A DNA stretch of 12,708 bases from Parvularculaceae bacterium. GTDB lineage: Bacteria > Pseudomonadota > Alphaproteobacteria > Caulobacterales > Parvularculaceae. The stretch covers positions 1 to 12,708 of the forward strand of contig JALWRV010000363.1 in the NCBI GenBank assembly GCA_027080545.1, in the 5' to 3' direction. How positions within the stretch are numbered: position 1 is the stretch's first letter; each line of letters starts with the position of its first letter. The notes beneath the pieces are model-generated. The model had not been told where the DNA came from, made no database searches, and saw nothing but the letters and a program-made list of their open reading frames with translations. The translations under genes and the position numbers were made by a program. Below are positions 1 to 6,499 of this stretch, one piece after another.

Positions 1-16
1 CAACAGAGCTGTTACC

Positions 17-1348
17 CTATAGCAACATGGCCGCAGGCTCTTCGATGAAATTTTTGAACGCCTGAAGGAACAAAGCCCCCGTCGCGCCATCAACCACCCG
101 GTGATCACAGGTAAGGGTAACGCTCATCATGGTGGCGATTTTCATCTCGCCCTCTTCGACAATCACCCTTGGCTCCCCAGCCCCTACTGACATGATCGCC
201 CCTTGGGGTTGATTGATAATAGAGGCGAAGGATTTAATCCCGAACATGCCAAGATTAGAAACCGAAAATGTACCGCCCTGATATTCTTGGGGTTTTAGTC
301 TCTTTTCCTTAGCTCTTGCCGCCATATCTTTGACTTCACTTGATATTTCTTTCAAGCCTTTTGTTTCAGCCTGCCAGATAATGGGGGTGATCAACCCGCC
401 CTCAATGGCCACGGCAACACCAATATCGGCATGCTTGTGACGGATGATCGCAGCCTCTGTATAAGAGGCATTGGCCGCAGGCACTTTCATCAATGCCATG
501 GCGCTGGCCTTGATGATGAAATCATTGACTGAGATTTTAAACGCATCCTCTTCACCGGGTTTGGGGGAGAGGCTATTAAGCTGTTTGCGGGCGCGCAATA
601 AAGCATCCAGCTTGCACTCGATTTCCAGTGGAAAATGCGGCACTTCACTGTTGAAACTTTGCCACAGTCGCTTGGCGATGGTTTTGCGCATACCATCATT
701 TTTAATCGCCACATAAGAGTCTGGCGGATAGAGCCTTGGGTCTAATTCGGCAGCATTGATCGGCCCTTCATAGGGTGCCGCAGTACCAGCCCCCACACCT
801 GCCGCGCTGCGGTTTGAGGATATATTGGCGAGATCGCGCTTCACAATCCGCCCATGAGGGCCAGAACCGCTTAGATGGGTCAGATCAATACCCCGCTCAG
901 CCGCCAACCTCTTGGCCAGAGGCGATGCTTTCACCCGATCAGCCCCAGATTGCCTTAAAGTATCGCTTGAGCTTTGTGATTTTTCCAAACCATTAGCCTG
1001 TGTTGGCTGGTTTTGAGCGGGCGTTGAGGGCGTATTTGCCTGTAACGCCTTTGCGGGCACCGATCCCGAGACCAAACTGTCCAAATCAATGCTGTCAGCG
1101 CTTTCCCCATCTTCCAGTAAGACGGCAATCGGGGTGTTCACTTTGACCCCTTCTGTGCCTGCCGCCACAAGAATTTTACCAATCTTACCCTCGTCCACGG
1201 CCTCAACCTCCATGGTCGCCTTGTCGGTTTCAATCTCGGCAATAATTTTACCGGCATCGACCGCATCACCCTCTTTGACAAGCCAACGGGTAAGGTTTCC
1301 CTCTTCCATGGTTGGTGACAGAGCGGGCATGAGAATGGGTGTCGGCAT
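17..1348 (-). CDS. pdhC: Pyruvate dehydrogenase E2, dihydrolipoamide acetyltransferase
   Basis: This is the core subunit of the pyruvate dehydrogenase complex; it moves the acetyl group from E1 to coenzyme A. The 443-residue protein has an N-terminal lipoyl domain (about 1-80) with the lipoylated lysine at K43 in ETDKATME, an Ala/Pro/Gln-rich linker (about 83-137), a peripheral-subunit-binding domain (about 138-174, KASPLAKRLA to HGRIVKRDL) and a C-terminal catalytic domain (about 210-443) with the active-site motif TCDHRVVDG (H416, D420). Only one lipoyl domain is present. The start at 1348 is preferred over the in-frame ATG at 1360: GAGG lies six bases before it, and the protein then begins MPTPILMPALSPTMEEG exactly as PdhB does. 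It is the last gene of the visible cluster, about 200 bp downstream of the DUF805 gene and behind a leader shared with pdhB. The TAG stop is 16 bases from the window edge, so what follows (lpd would be usual) is not visible. Confidence 0.97.
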   Translation of the reverse strand: MPTPILMPALSPTMEEGNLTRWLVKEGDAVDAGKIIAEIETDKATMEVEAVDEGKIGKILVAAGTEGVKVNTPIAVLLEDGESADSIDLDSLVSGSVPAKALQANTPSTPAQNQPTQANGLEKSQSSSDTLRQSGADRVKASPLAKRLAAERGIDLTHLSGSGPHGRIVKRDLANISSNRSAAGVGAGTAAPYEGPINAAELDPRLYPPDSYVAIKNDGMRKTIAKRLWQSFNSEVPHFPLEIECKLDALLRARKQLNSLSPKPGEEDAFKISVNDFIIKASAMALMKVPAANASYTEAAIIRHKHADIGVAVAIEGGLITPIIWQAETKGLKEISSEVKDMAARAKEKRLKPQEYQGGTFSVSNLGMFGIKSFASIINQPQGAIMSVGAGEPRVIVEEGEMKIATMMSVTLTCDHRVVDGATGALFLQAFKNFIEEPAAMLL

Positions 1349-1353
1349 GGGGG

Positions 1354-1412
1354 TCCTCATCTAGTTGAGATGCCGCATTTGCTAGCAGGGTTGCCGGATG
1401 GGTGCAATGCGG
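1354..1412 (-). promoter_or_regulatory. Leader element upstream of pdhC, copy 2 of 2
   Basis: This 59-nt block just before the pdhC start matches, without gaps, the block before pdhB (3448-3506). In total 48 of 59 positions agree, including 37 of the first 40 and the last-but-one 8-nt run GCAATGCG (plus-strand reading). In the transcript, CCGCATTGC (1412 to 1404) can pair with GCAAATGCGG (1382 to 1373) with one bulged A, enclosing a 21-nt loop. The loop edge includes the 8-bp DNA palindrome TGCTAGCA. The GAGG ribosome-binding site follows at the downstream end. A cis-acting RNA, a DNA operator or a recent sequence duplication could each explain it; the function is unknown. Confidence 0.55.
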
Positions 1413-1548
1413 GATGTAGATAGGGTCGCTCGGGGTCGGTGAGAACCGGCCAAAGCAAAAAGAGCAGGAACAGGAAAAGCGATAATAGCCGAGGGTCGAG
1501 ACCCTTGAATGAAGGGCTGATGAAGGAACCTCCCTGCCCCTCACAAAT
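1413..1548 (-). other. Intergenic region between DUF805 gene and pdhC leader
   Basis: No coding region is supported here. It holds an inverted repeat, AGGGTC-TC-GACCCT on the minus strand (1505 to 1492). Four bases further downstream is TATTAT (1487 to 1482), a 5-of-6 match to a -10 box, but no convincing -35 lies 16-18 bases before it. The pair could be a weak pdhC promoter with an operator, or chance. No T-tract follows the repeat closely, so it does not look like a terminator. Confidence 0.3.
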
Positions 1549-2043
1549 TTAGGGATCAGACCGTTGAGGATCAGGGCCAAAGTGATTATCGCCCCGGCTA
1601 CCCCGAAAGCCGAGGGTAATCGCCATGAATACCAGCATCGCCATCCACATCACACCAAGAGCCACCAGAATATCGATACGGCCAAGCAACGCTCGTTGCA
1701 CCTCTTCGTGCGCTTGCGTGAGGGTTGCTTCTCGATAAAGAGCATATTCGGCCATGAAGGCCATATAGAGCGTCGATACCAGTAAGAGCCCCCACAGGCC
1801 AACAGCCCACAGGCCGCTGCGATTAATATCGTGAAAGCGGCGAATGGACACCGCCAATGCGGGCCAGAACCAAAACAACCCAACCAGCATATTCAGAGCA
1901 AAAGTTACATTATTCGGCATGGTCGAGGACAGCCAGCTCAAGCTCATGGAACTGGCAAGATAGGGCAACAGGAATTTCAGCAAATAGGATTTGCGTGAAA
2001 CACGCCCCTTCACAGAGAAATAAAATTCAATGAGTTGGTTCAT
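1549..2043 (-). CDS. DUF805 family inner-membrane protein
   Basis: The protein has 164 residues and a predicted inner-membrane location. Family marks are the N-terminal GRVSRKSY (13-20), the signature SIRRFHDINRSG (66-77) and the C-terminal GDNHFGPDP (151-159). Hydrophobic segments lie at about 22-40, 48-67, 78-97 and 124-146. DUF805 proteins have no established biochemical role, and nothing here suggests one. The start is 11 bases downstream of the pdhB stop, so the gene is very likely co-transcribed with pdhB and perhaps translationally coupled to it; only a weak GAG-type ribosome-binding site precedes the ATG. Its position between the E1-beta and E2 genes is unusual, because pdhB and pdhC are normally adjacent. 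It could be a passenger insertion or a membrane partner of the complex; the sequence cannot decide. Confidence 0.88.
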   Translation of the reverse strand: MNQLIEFYFSVKGRVSRKSYLLKFLLPYLASSMSLSWLSSTMPNNVTFALNMLVGLFWFWPALAVSIRRFHDINRSGLWAVGLWGLLLVSTLYMAFMAEYALYREATLTQAHEEVQRALLGRIDILVALGVMWMAMLVFMAITLGFRGSRGDNHFGPDPQRSDP

Positions 2044-2054
2044 CTTTCTCAGGC

Positions 2055-3440
2055 TTAATCTAAATAGAGAACGCGCTTTACGGCCGCCACCACCTTGTCC
2101 GCATTGGGCAGGCTCATCGCCTCTAGATTAGCCGCATAGGGTAAGGGCACATCTTCTTGTGTTACCCGCAAAGGGGGCGCATCAAGATAGTCAAAACCAT
2201 GCTGGGTGACCTGCCAGCCAAGCTCCGCGCCAACCCCCATATGCTGCCACCCTTCCTCGACGGTGACCAGCCGATTGGTCTTTTTAACCGACTGAACCAC
2301 TGTTTCCACATCCAAGGGCCGCAGGGTTCTAAGGTCAACCACTTCGGCGCTTATATCCTGCTCCGCCAATATATCGGCCGCAGAAAGCGCAAATTGCACC
2401 CCACGAGAATAGGACGCGATGGTTACATCCTCCCCAGAGCGGACAGTTTTAGCCTTGCCGATGGGCAGGACAAAATCTTGCCCTTCCGGCACTTCTCCCA
2501 CATCCCCGTAGAGCAGTTCATGCTCTAAAAAGACCACCGGATTGGGCGACCGGATCGCCGCCTTCAAAAGGCCTTTCGCATCGGCAACGCTATAGGGGGC
2601 AATAACCGTTAGCCCCGGCACATGGGCATACCAAGAGGCATAATCTTGGCTGTGTTGGGCCCCGACCCGCGAGGCGGCCCCATTGGGGCCCCGAAACACA
2701 ATCGGGCACGCCATCTGGCCGCCGGACATGTAGCGGGTTTTGGCCGCTGAATTGATGATGTGGTCAATCGCCTGCATAGCAAAATTCCAAGTCATGAATT
2801 CAACCACTGGACGCAGCCCAGCAAAGGCGGCCCCCGTACCAATACCCGCAAAGCCATATTCTGTGATCGGGGTATCGATCACCCGACGATCACCAAATTC
2901 TTCCAACAGGCCGCGGGTCACCTTATAGGCCCCTTGATATTGGGCGACCTCTTCACCCATGACAAACACCGCCTCATCCCGACGCATCTCTTCGGCCATG
3001 GCATCGCGCAAGGCATCGCGCAAATGGGTCTCGACCATATTCATCCCCGGCGGTATTTCAGGGTCATCCATCATCTGTGACGAGGCTGTTGGCGCGGCGG
3101 GTGCCACCGTCTGCGTAGTGGATTCCCCCTTTGCCGGTGCGCTATCAGCCGGGGTAGCACTGTCTATTTCATAGCCCTCCAGCGCACTTTCGTCTTCACC
3201 TTCAACCAGAAGAAGGGCAATGGGTGCATTTACCTGCACCTGTTCTGTTCCTTCGGGAATCAATAGCTTGGCAATGGTTCCCTCATCCACTGCCTCTACT
3301 TCCATAGTGGCTTTGTCAGTCTCGATCTCTGCCAAGGTCTGTCCGGCCTCAATTTGATCTCCGGGTTTGACCAGCCATTTCGCCAAAGTGCCCTCTTCCA
3401 TGGTGGGAGACAAGGCCGGCATGAGAATGGGTGTGGGCAT
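2055..3440 (-). CDS. pdhB: Pyruvate dehydrogenase E1 beta with N-terminal lipoyl domain
   Basis: With PdhA this forms the thiamine-diphosphate-dependent E1 that decarboxylates pyruvate and acetylates lipoyl groups. The 461-residue protein has a lipoyl domain (about 1-80, lysine K43 in ETDKATME), an Ala/Pro/Thr-rich linker (about 84-132) and an E1-beta transketolase-like domain (about 135-461). The last shows GEEVAQYQGAYKVT, PITEYGFAGIGTGAA and the C-terminal transketolase region around VVDLRTLRPLD. Plain E1-beta subunits are about 325-340 residues long; the extra length is the lipoyl domain, as known in several alphaproteobacteria. The open frame runs 62 codons further upstream. However, GAGG eight bases before the ATG at 3440, the homology to the PdhC N-terminus, and overlap of the extension with the SDR stop all favour 3440. 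The SDR gene ends 136 bp upstream, and the DUF805 gene starts 11 bp downstream. Confidence 0.97.
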   Translation of the reverse strand: MPTPILMPALSPTMEEGTLAKWLVKPGDQIEAGQTLAEIETDKATMEVEAVDEGTIAKLLIPEGTEQVQVNAPIALLLVEGEDESALEGYEIDSATPADSAPAKGESTTQTVAPAAPTASSQMMDDPEIPPGMNMVETHLRDALRDAMAEEMRRDEAVFVMGEEVAQYQGAYKVTRGLLEEFGDRRVIDTPITEYGFAGIGTGAAFAGLRPVVEFMTWNFAMQAIDHIINSAAKTRYMSGGQMACPIVFRGPNGAASRVGAQHSQDYASWYAHVPGLTVIAPYSVADAKGLLKAAIRSPNPVVFLEHELLYGDVGEVPEGQDFVLPIGKAKTVRSGEDVTIASYSRGVQFALSAADILAEQDISAEVVDLRTLRPLDVETVVQSVKKTNRLVTVEEGWQHMGVGAELGWQVTQHGFDYLDAPPLRVTQEDVPLPYAANLEAMSLPNADKVVAAVKRVLYLD

Positions 3441-3447
3441 CGAATGT

Positions 3448-3506
3448 TCCTCATCTGGTTGAGCCGCCGCATTTGCTAGCAGGGTTGTTAGGTCCGCGCA
3501 ATGCGA
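3448..3506 (-). promoter_or_regulatory. Leader element upstream of pdhB, copy 1 of 2
   Basis: This is the partner of the block at 1354-1412, lying in the same position relative to its gene (the start codons differ in distance by only 2 nt). The transcript can pair TCGCATTGC (3506 to 3498) with GCAAATGCGG (3476 to 3467). The outermost pair is U-G here, where the pdhC copy has C-G, which keeps the stem. The loop is again exactly 21 nt. The half of the loop next to the 3' arm is identical in both copies and the other half differs. Upstream ATGAGG in this copy is out of frame with pdhB, which supports the ATG at 3440 as the true start. Confidence 0.55.
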
Positions 3507-3576
3507 GAGTAAGAGGAATGGCGGAAGGTTTCCGATTGTCATCCGGGGGCTACAGAACTGAACCCCACGCCGGAAC

Positions 3577-4377
3577 TTATATGGGCAGTGCGCTTGAGGC
3601 ATCACCGAGAGAAATGCCGCCATCAATTTCGAGAATGGTTCCCGTCACATAAGAGGCCGCTTCGGAAGTGACCCACAAGGCTGCATCGGCGATATTGTCT
3701 TTACTGCCCCATCGCCTCAGGGCCAAGGCTTGCTTATATTTCGCGGCTATTTCCGGATCTCCCGCAAGGCGGCGCATGCCTTCCGTGTCGTCGATTGGCC
3801 CTGGAGAAATAGCGTTCACCCGCACCCCGGAAGGGCCCCATTCCATAGCCAGAGATTTTACCAACATATTGACCCCCGCCTTGGCGGCGCAAACATGGGT
3901 TTGATATGGCATGGGGTTGGTGGCTTGAGGGGCGGTGATCGCCAACAGGCTGGCCCCCGGTCGGTTCAGATGGGTGAAGCTCGCCCGAAATACATGAAAA
4001 CTACCTAGCAAATCGATATCCACCACCGATTTGAACGCATTGGCCGACATGCCAATGGCCGGAGCTAGAAAATTACCCGCCTGCCCCGCCAGCACCATAT
4101 CAATGGGACCAAAAGCATTAGCACAATCAGCCACGGCTTTTTCCACAAGGCTGTAGTCACGCACATCCACCGCTGCCCCATCCGCCTTGGCCCCAAGCCC
4201 TCGCAATTCTTCCACTGTGGCCTCTACCTTGTCACTGGAGCGTGAAATCACAAACAGCGCCGCCCCGGCTTCGGCAAACCGTTCGGCAATTTGCAGATTG
4301 ATGCCAGAAGTGGCCCCAGACATGAAGCAGACCTTGCCGGCCATGAGATCGGGTTGGAAAGTGGGTTGTGGGCTCAT
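3577..4377 (-). CDS. SDR oxidoreductase, 2,4-dienoyl-CoA reductase-like
   Basis: This 266-residue short-chain dehydrogenase/reductase is presumably cytosolic and NAD(P)H-dependent. The cofactor loop is SGATSGIN (20-27), with Asn in place of the third glycine of the usual TGxxxGxG. Several segments follow the 2,4-dienoyl-CoA reductase pattern: AGNFLAP (100-106), NAFKSVVDID (113-122, Asp where classical SDRs have Asn), EWGPSGVRVN (179-188), GPIDDTEGMRRL (193-204) and the C-terminal ASYVTG..L.IDGG (241-254). The conserved lysine is K166, but the usual Tyr (K-4) is V162 and the usual Ser is A149; the nearest Tyr is Y158. Catalysis, if any, must use a non-classical arrangement, as in the dienoyl-CoA reductase group. 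The substrate is unknown; an acyl-CoA is a family-based guess. AAGGAG seven bases before the ATG fixes the start. It lies between pdhA (233 bp upstream) and pdhB, an unusual place. Confidence 0.85.
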   Translation of the reverse strand: MSPQPTFQPDLMAGKVCFMSGATSGINLQIAERFAEAGAALFVISRSSDKVEATVEELRGLGAKADGAAVDVRDYSLVEKAVADCANAFGPIDMVLAGQAGNFLAPAIGMSANAFKSVVDIDLLGSFHVFRASFTHLNRPGASLLAITAPQATNPMPYQTHVCAAKAGVNMLVKSLAMEWGPSGVRVNAISPGPIDDTEGMRRLAGDPEIAAKYKQALALRRWGSKDNIADAALWVTSEAASYVTGTILEIDGGISLGDASSALPI

Positions 4378-4430
4378 TCTGGGGCTCCTTGTTCACAAAC
4401 CTCGCTTTTAGAGTAATATCGACCTCATAG

Positions 4431-4472
4431 CGATGGTGTTAGGGCGATGGTTTTGAAGTGATGGTGTTAGCC
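4431..4472 (+). repeat. Three tandem 14-nt repeats upstream of the SDR gene
   Basis: Three abutting units share an exact 14-nt period: CGATGGTGTTAGGG, CGATGGTTTTGAAG and TGATGGTGTTAGCC. Units 1 and 3 agree at 11 of 14 positions, units 1 and 2 at 10 of 14. They lie 54-95 bases before the SDR start codon on the opposite strand, where promoter or operator elements would sit. A regulator binding direct repeats is possible, as is a small tandem duplication. The rest of the pdhA-SDR gap (4378-4610) shows no gene and no clear terminator. Confidence 0.6.
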
Positions 4473-4610
4473 GCTGAAGGGTAGTGATAGAGTGCAGGGT
4501 GCCCTCGGTCTATATGAGGTTGAGGCAATGGGGCTTTTTCATCACCCTTTCTTATTGAAACCGCCCCTGATACCCCCTTTCCAAACAAGCGGGCCTTCAT
4601 CCATGAGACA

Positions 4611-5612
4611 CTAATCGGCGAGCACGTCTGTGTAGAGCTCTGACGGGTCCGGTTCTGGACTGGCTAGGGAGAAATCCGCTGCCTCTTTGACCACCGCTTT
4701 GACCTTTTTGTCGATTGCCTTCAGTTGAGCCTCATCCGCGTGCCCCCCCTCAAGGATCCTTTGCTTGCATTTCTCGATAGGGTCGGACTGTTCCTTGACC
4801 TGATCGACCTCGTCTCTGGTGCGATATTTGGCCGGATCGGACATGGAATGGCCCCGATAGCGATAGGTTTTCATCTCCAATACAGTCGGCCCCTCCCCAG
4901 AACGGGCCCGTTCTGCCGCTTCGCGGCCCGCCTCACGCACGGCCACCACATCCATTCCGTCCACCTCAAACCCCGGAATCCCGAAGCTCGCCCCCCGACG
5001 ATAAAGATGGGTTTCCGCATGGGCCCGTTGTACCGCAGTGCCCATAGCGTATTGGTTGTTTTCAATCACAAACACAACCGGCAGCTTCCAGAGCTTGGCC
5101 ATGTTCATAGCTTCAAATATTTGCCCCTGATTGGAGGCACCATCGCCGAAATAGGTGAAACTGACATGGCTGTCCCCACGATATTTATTGGCCAGCGCCA
5201 AACCCGCCCCTAAGGGCACTTGTGCCCCGACAATACCATGGCCCCCATAGAATTTCTCCTCGGCGGAAAACATATGCATAGAGCCGCCCTTACCCTTGGA
5301 ATAGCCATCCCGACGCCCCGTTAGCTCAGCCATCACCCCTTTAGGGTCCATGCCACAGGCAAGCATGTGCCCGTGATCCCGATAGCCGGTGATGACCTGA
5401 TCCCCCTCGCGCTTGATGGCTTCCATGCCCACGACTACCGCCTCTTGGCCAATATAAAGGTGACAGAAACCACCAATATGCCCCATGCCATAAAGCTGGC
5501 CCGCCCGCTCCTCAAAACGGCGTATCAGCAACATATCTTGGTAATAGTTGAGTAATTCCTCGCCGGAAGCGGTTAAATTGCTCTTAGCGCCCGCGCTACC
5601 ATCATCTGCCAT
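4611..5612 (-). CDS. pdhA: Pyruvate dehydrogenase E1 alpha
   Basis: This subunit binds thiamine diphosphate and, with PdhB, decarboxylates pyruvate. From the ATG at 5612 it has 333 residues. Marks of the family are MLLIRRFEE near the N-terminus, GGFCHLYIGQEA, GYRDHGHMLA, the cofactor motif GDGASNQG to IENN (about residues 156-186) and the loop YRYRGHSMSDPAKYR, which in mitochondrial E1-alpha carries the phosphorylation-site serine. The open frame begins 75 bases further upstream at an ATG (5687) directly behind an in-frame TAA, which would give 358 residues. The start at 5612 is favoured because GGAG lies nine bases before it and the ATG at 5687 has no close ribosome-binding site; an ATG at 5627 is a third choice. 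A strong AAGGAGG at 5718-5712 is too far from all of them. It follows the ftsB-like gene after about 290 bp, and a promoter of its own is likely. Confidence 0.96.
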   Translation of the reverse strand: MADDGSAGAKSNLTASGEELLNYYQDMLLIRRFEERAGQLYGMGHIGGFCHLYIGQEAVVVGMEAIKREGDQVITGYRDHGHMLACGMDPKGVMAELTGRRDGYSKGKGGSMHMFSAEEKFYGGHGIVGAQVPLGAGLALANKYRGDSHVSFTYFGDGASNQGQIFEAMNMAKLWKLPVVFVIENNQYAMGTAVQRAHAETHLYRRGASFGIPGFEVDGMDVVAVREAGREAAERARSGEGPTVLEMKTYRYRGHSMSDPAKYRTRDEVDQVKEQSDPIEKCKQRILEGGHADEAQLKAIDKKVKAVVKEAADFSLASPEPDPSELYTDVLAD

Positions 5613-5729
5613 TGCGGCTTTCTCCATTGATCTGCCGCCCCCCATAGGGCTTCTCTTGAGCCCCTTATAAGCAGGCTTTTGCGGCATTCCAAGCGCTTAA
5701 AAACCAGCCCTCCTCCTTAAAAGAGGTGT

Positions 5730-5756
5730 TTTTTATTTCGTCCCTAGAGCTGTCAA
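5730..5756 (-). promoter_or_regulatory. Possible pdhA promoter
   Basis: A perfect TTGACA is read on the minus strand at 5756-5751. An A/T-rich stretch with AATAAA/ATAAAA follows about 13-14 bases later, which is shorter than the usual 16-18 spacing and a poor -10 match. The position, 40-70 bases before the first possible pdhA start, is sensible. The exact -35 and the large gap to ftsB are the support; the weak -10 is the caveat. Confidence 0.35.
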
Positions 5757-5824
5757 ACCCCTACGCGGCCCAGGCGGCGTTTAAAGTATGGCTATTGGGG
5801 TAATTCTGCCCGAAACGTAGCATG

Positions 5825-5838
5825 ATTTCACGTGAAAT
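5825..5838. promoter_or_regulatory. 14-bp perfect palindrome, parS/NBS-like
   Basis: ATTTCACGTGAAAT is a perfect inverted repeat in the ftsB-pdhA gap. It has the CACGTG core and flanking TTT/AAA of the bacterial ParB site parS (GTTTCACGTGAAAC), but with A/T instead of G/C at the two outer positions. Those outer bases are the ones found in the Noc binding site (ATTTCCCGGGAAAT). It may be a degenerate parS site or a separate operator about 70 bases upstream of the candidate pdhA -35. The palindrome is certain; its role is not. Confidence 0.4.
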
Positions 5839-5903
5839 GCTTGTTCATGTATATGAGCCAAAGCAGCATCACAGCGCATAAGTGCCATTGTTAATGACAA
5901 TTC

Positions 5904-6266
5904 TTAAGGTGATTTGTAAGCACTACTTTTTGGGGTAGAAAATCCCCGCAAGTAGCGCTCCAATTCCTGTTCTGTGATCACAAACTCGTTCGGTTGCGCG
6001 ACCCCGAGGACCCGTCTGGCTGTTTCATCCAATAAATCATGATTCATGGACCGCAAAGAGAGCATTTCAGCCCGATGGGTCAGGCTCTCGGTGCGCGCCC
6101 GCTCTGCTTGCAATAAAGCCAATCGCTCAACCTTTTCGGCCTTGAGTTGCTTGAGCACCCTGAGGCCCTGCGGTCCGTTCACAGCCACCAGCCCATTATA
6201 AACGATCCCGATCAAGAGGATGGCCGGCAAGAAGGCATCAAGAAAGATTTTGCGCAAAAAGGACAT
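5904..6266 (-). CDS. ftsB: FtsB/DivIC-type septum formation initiator
   Basis: This small bitopic division protein is expected to sit in the inner membrane with its coiled coil in the periplasm, in the FtsQ/FtsB/FtsL-type complex. From MSFLRK it has 120 residues: a membrane segment at about 9-27 (FLPAILLIGIVYNGLVAV), a Lys/Glu/Arg/Leu-rich coiled coil at about 35-75, and the C-terminal pattern LSLRSMNHDLLDETARRVLGVAQPNEFV typical of alphaproteobacterial members. A GTG ten codons upstream (6296) could also start it, but neither candidate has a good ribosome-binding site; the ATG gives the usual short cytoplasmic tail. A gene of this type between eno and pdhA is a common alphaproteobacterial arrangement. 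Here the M16 gene separates it from eno. Confidence 0.88.
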   Translation of the reverse strand: MSFLRKIFLDAFLPAILLIGIVYNGLVAVNGPQGLRVLKQLKAEKVERLALLQAERARTESLTHRAEMLSLRSMNHDLLDETARRVLGVAQPNEFVITEQELERYLRGFSTPKSSAYKSP

Positions 6267-6333
6267 AATAGGCGGTCTGTGACAGGAAATTCCCACGCCC
6301 GTTTTGCCCAGATTAGGCTTACCAAAGGGTTAA

Positions 6334-6371
6334 ATGAAAAGGCCTAGTCAGGGCATTCGCCTTGGCTAGGC
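6334..6371 (-). terminator. Possible terminator after the M16 gene
   Basis: On the minus strand GCCTAG (6371 to 6366) pairs with CTAGGC (6347 to 6342). A GGC/GCC pairing lies inside, and CCTTTTCATTT follows. It sits in the 233-bp gap between the M16 stop and the ftsB-like start. The stem is short and interrupted and the T-run is only four, so the call is tentative. Nothing else is recognised in that gap. Confidence 0.3.
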
Positions 6372-6499
6372 TTTAGCTTAGCGCTTCCCCTTGCCCCCTC
6401 GCCCTACCGCGTGGAAGGAGCAAGGAGCGCCCCGGGAATCTCGGCCTGAAAAGCCTTTTCCAGCACCTTTTCTTGGCGCTTATCTCTCTGGCCTAATGG

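Noticed and set aside
1..16. Possible terminator AACAG-AG-CTGTT after pdhC
   Set aside because: The stem is five base pairs with a two-base loop and the window ends before any T-run could be seen.
3441..3626. 62-codon N-terminal extension of PdhB
   Set aside because: The frame is open, but it overlaps the SDR end, lacks a ribosome-binding site at its first ATG, and the lipoyl domain starts naturally at 3440 behind GAGG. The similar peptide readable upstream of pdhC is in a different frame from pdhC, so it reflects DNA similarity.
5707..5735. Rho-independent terminator (CCTC/GAGG followed by T-run on the plus strand)
   Set aside because: The stem is only four base pairs and no plus-strand gene lies upstream for it to end; the sequence is better read as pdhA upstream region.
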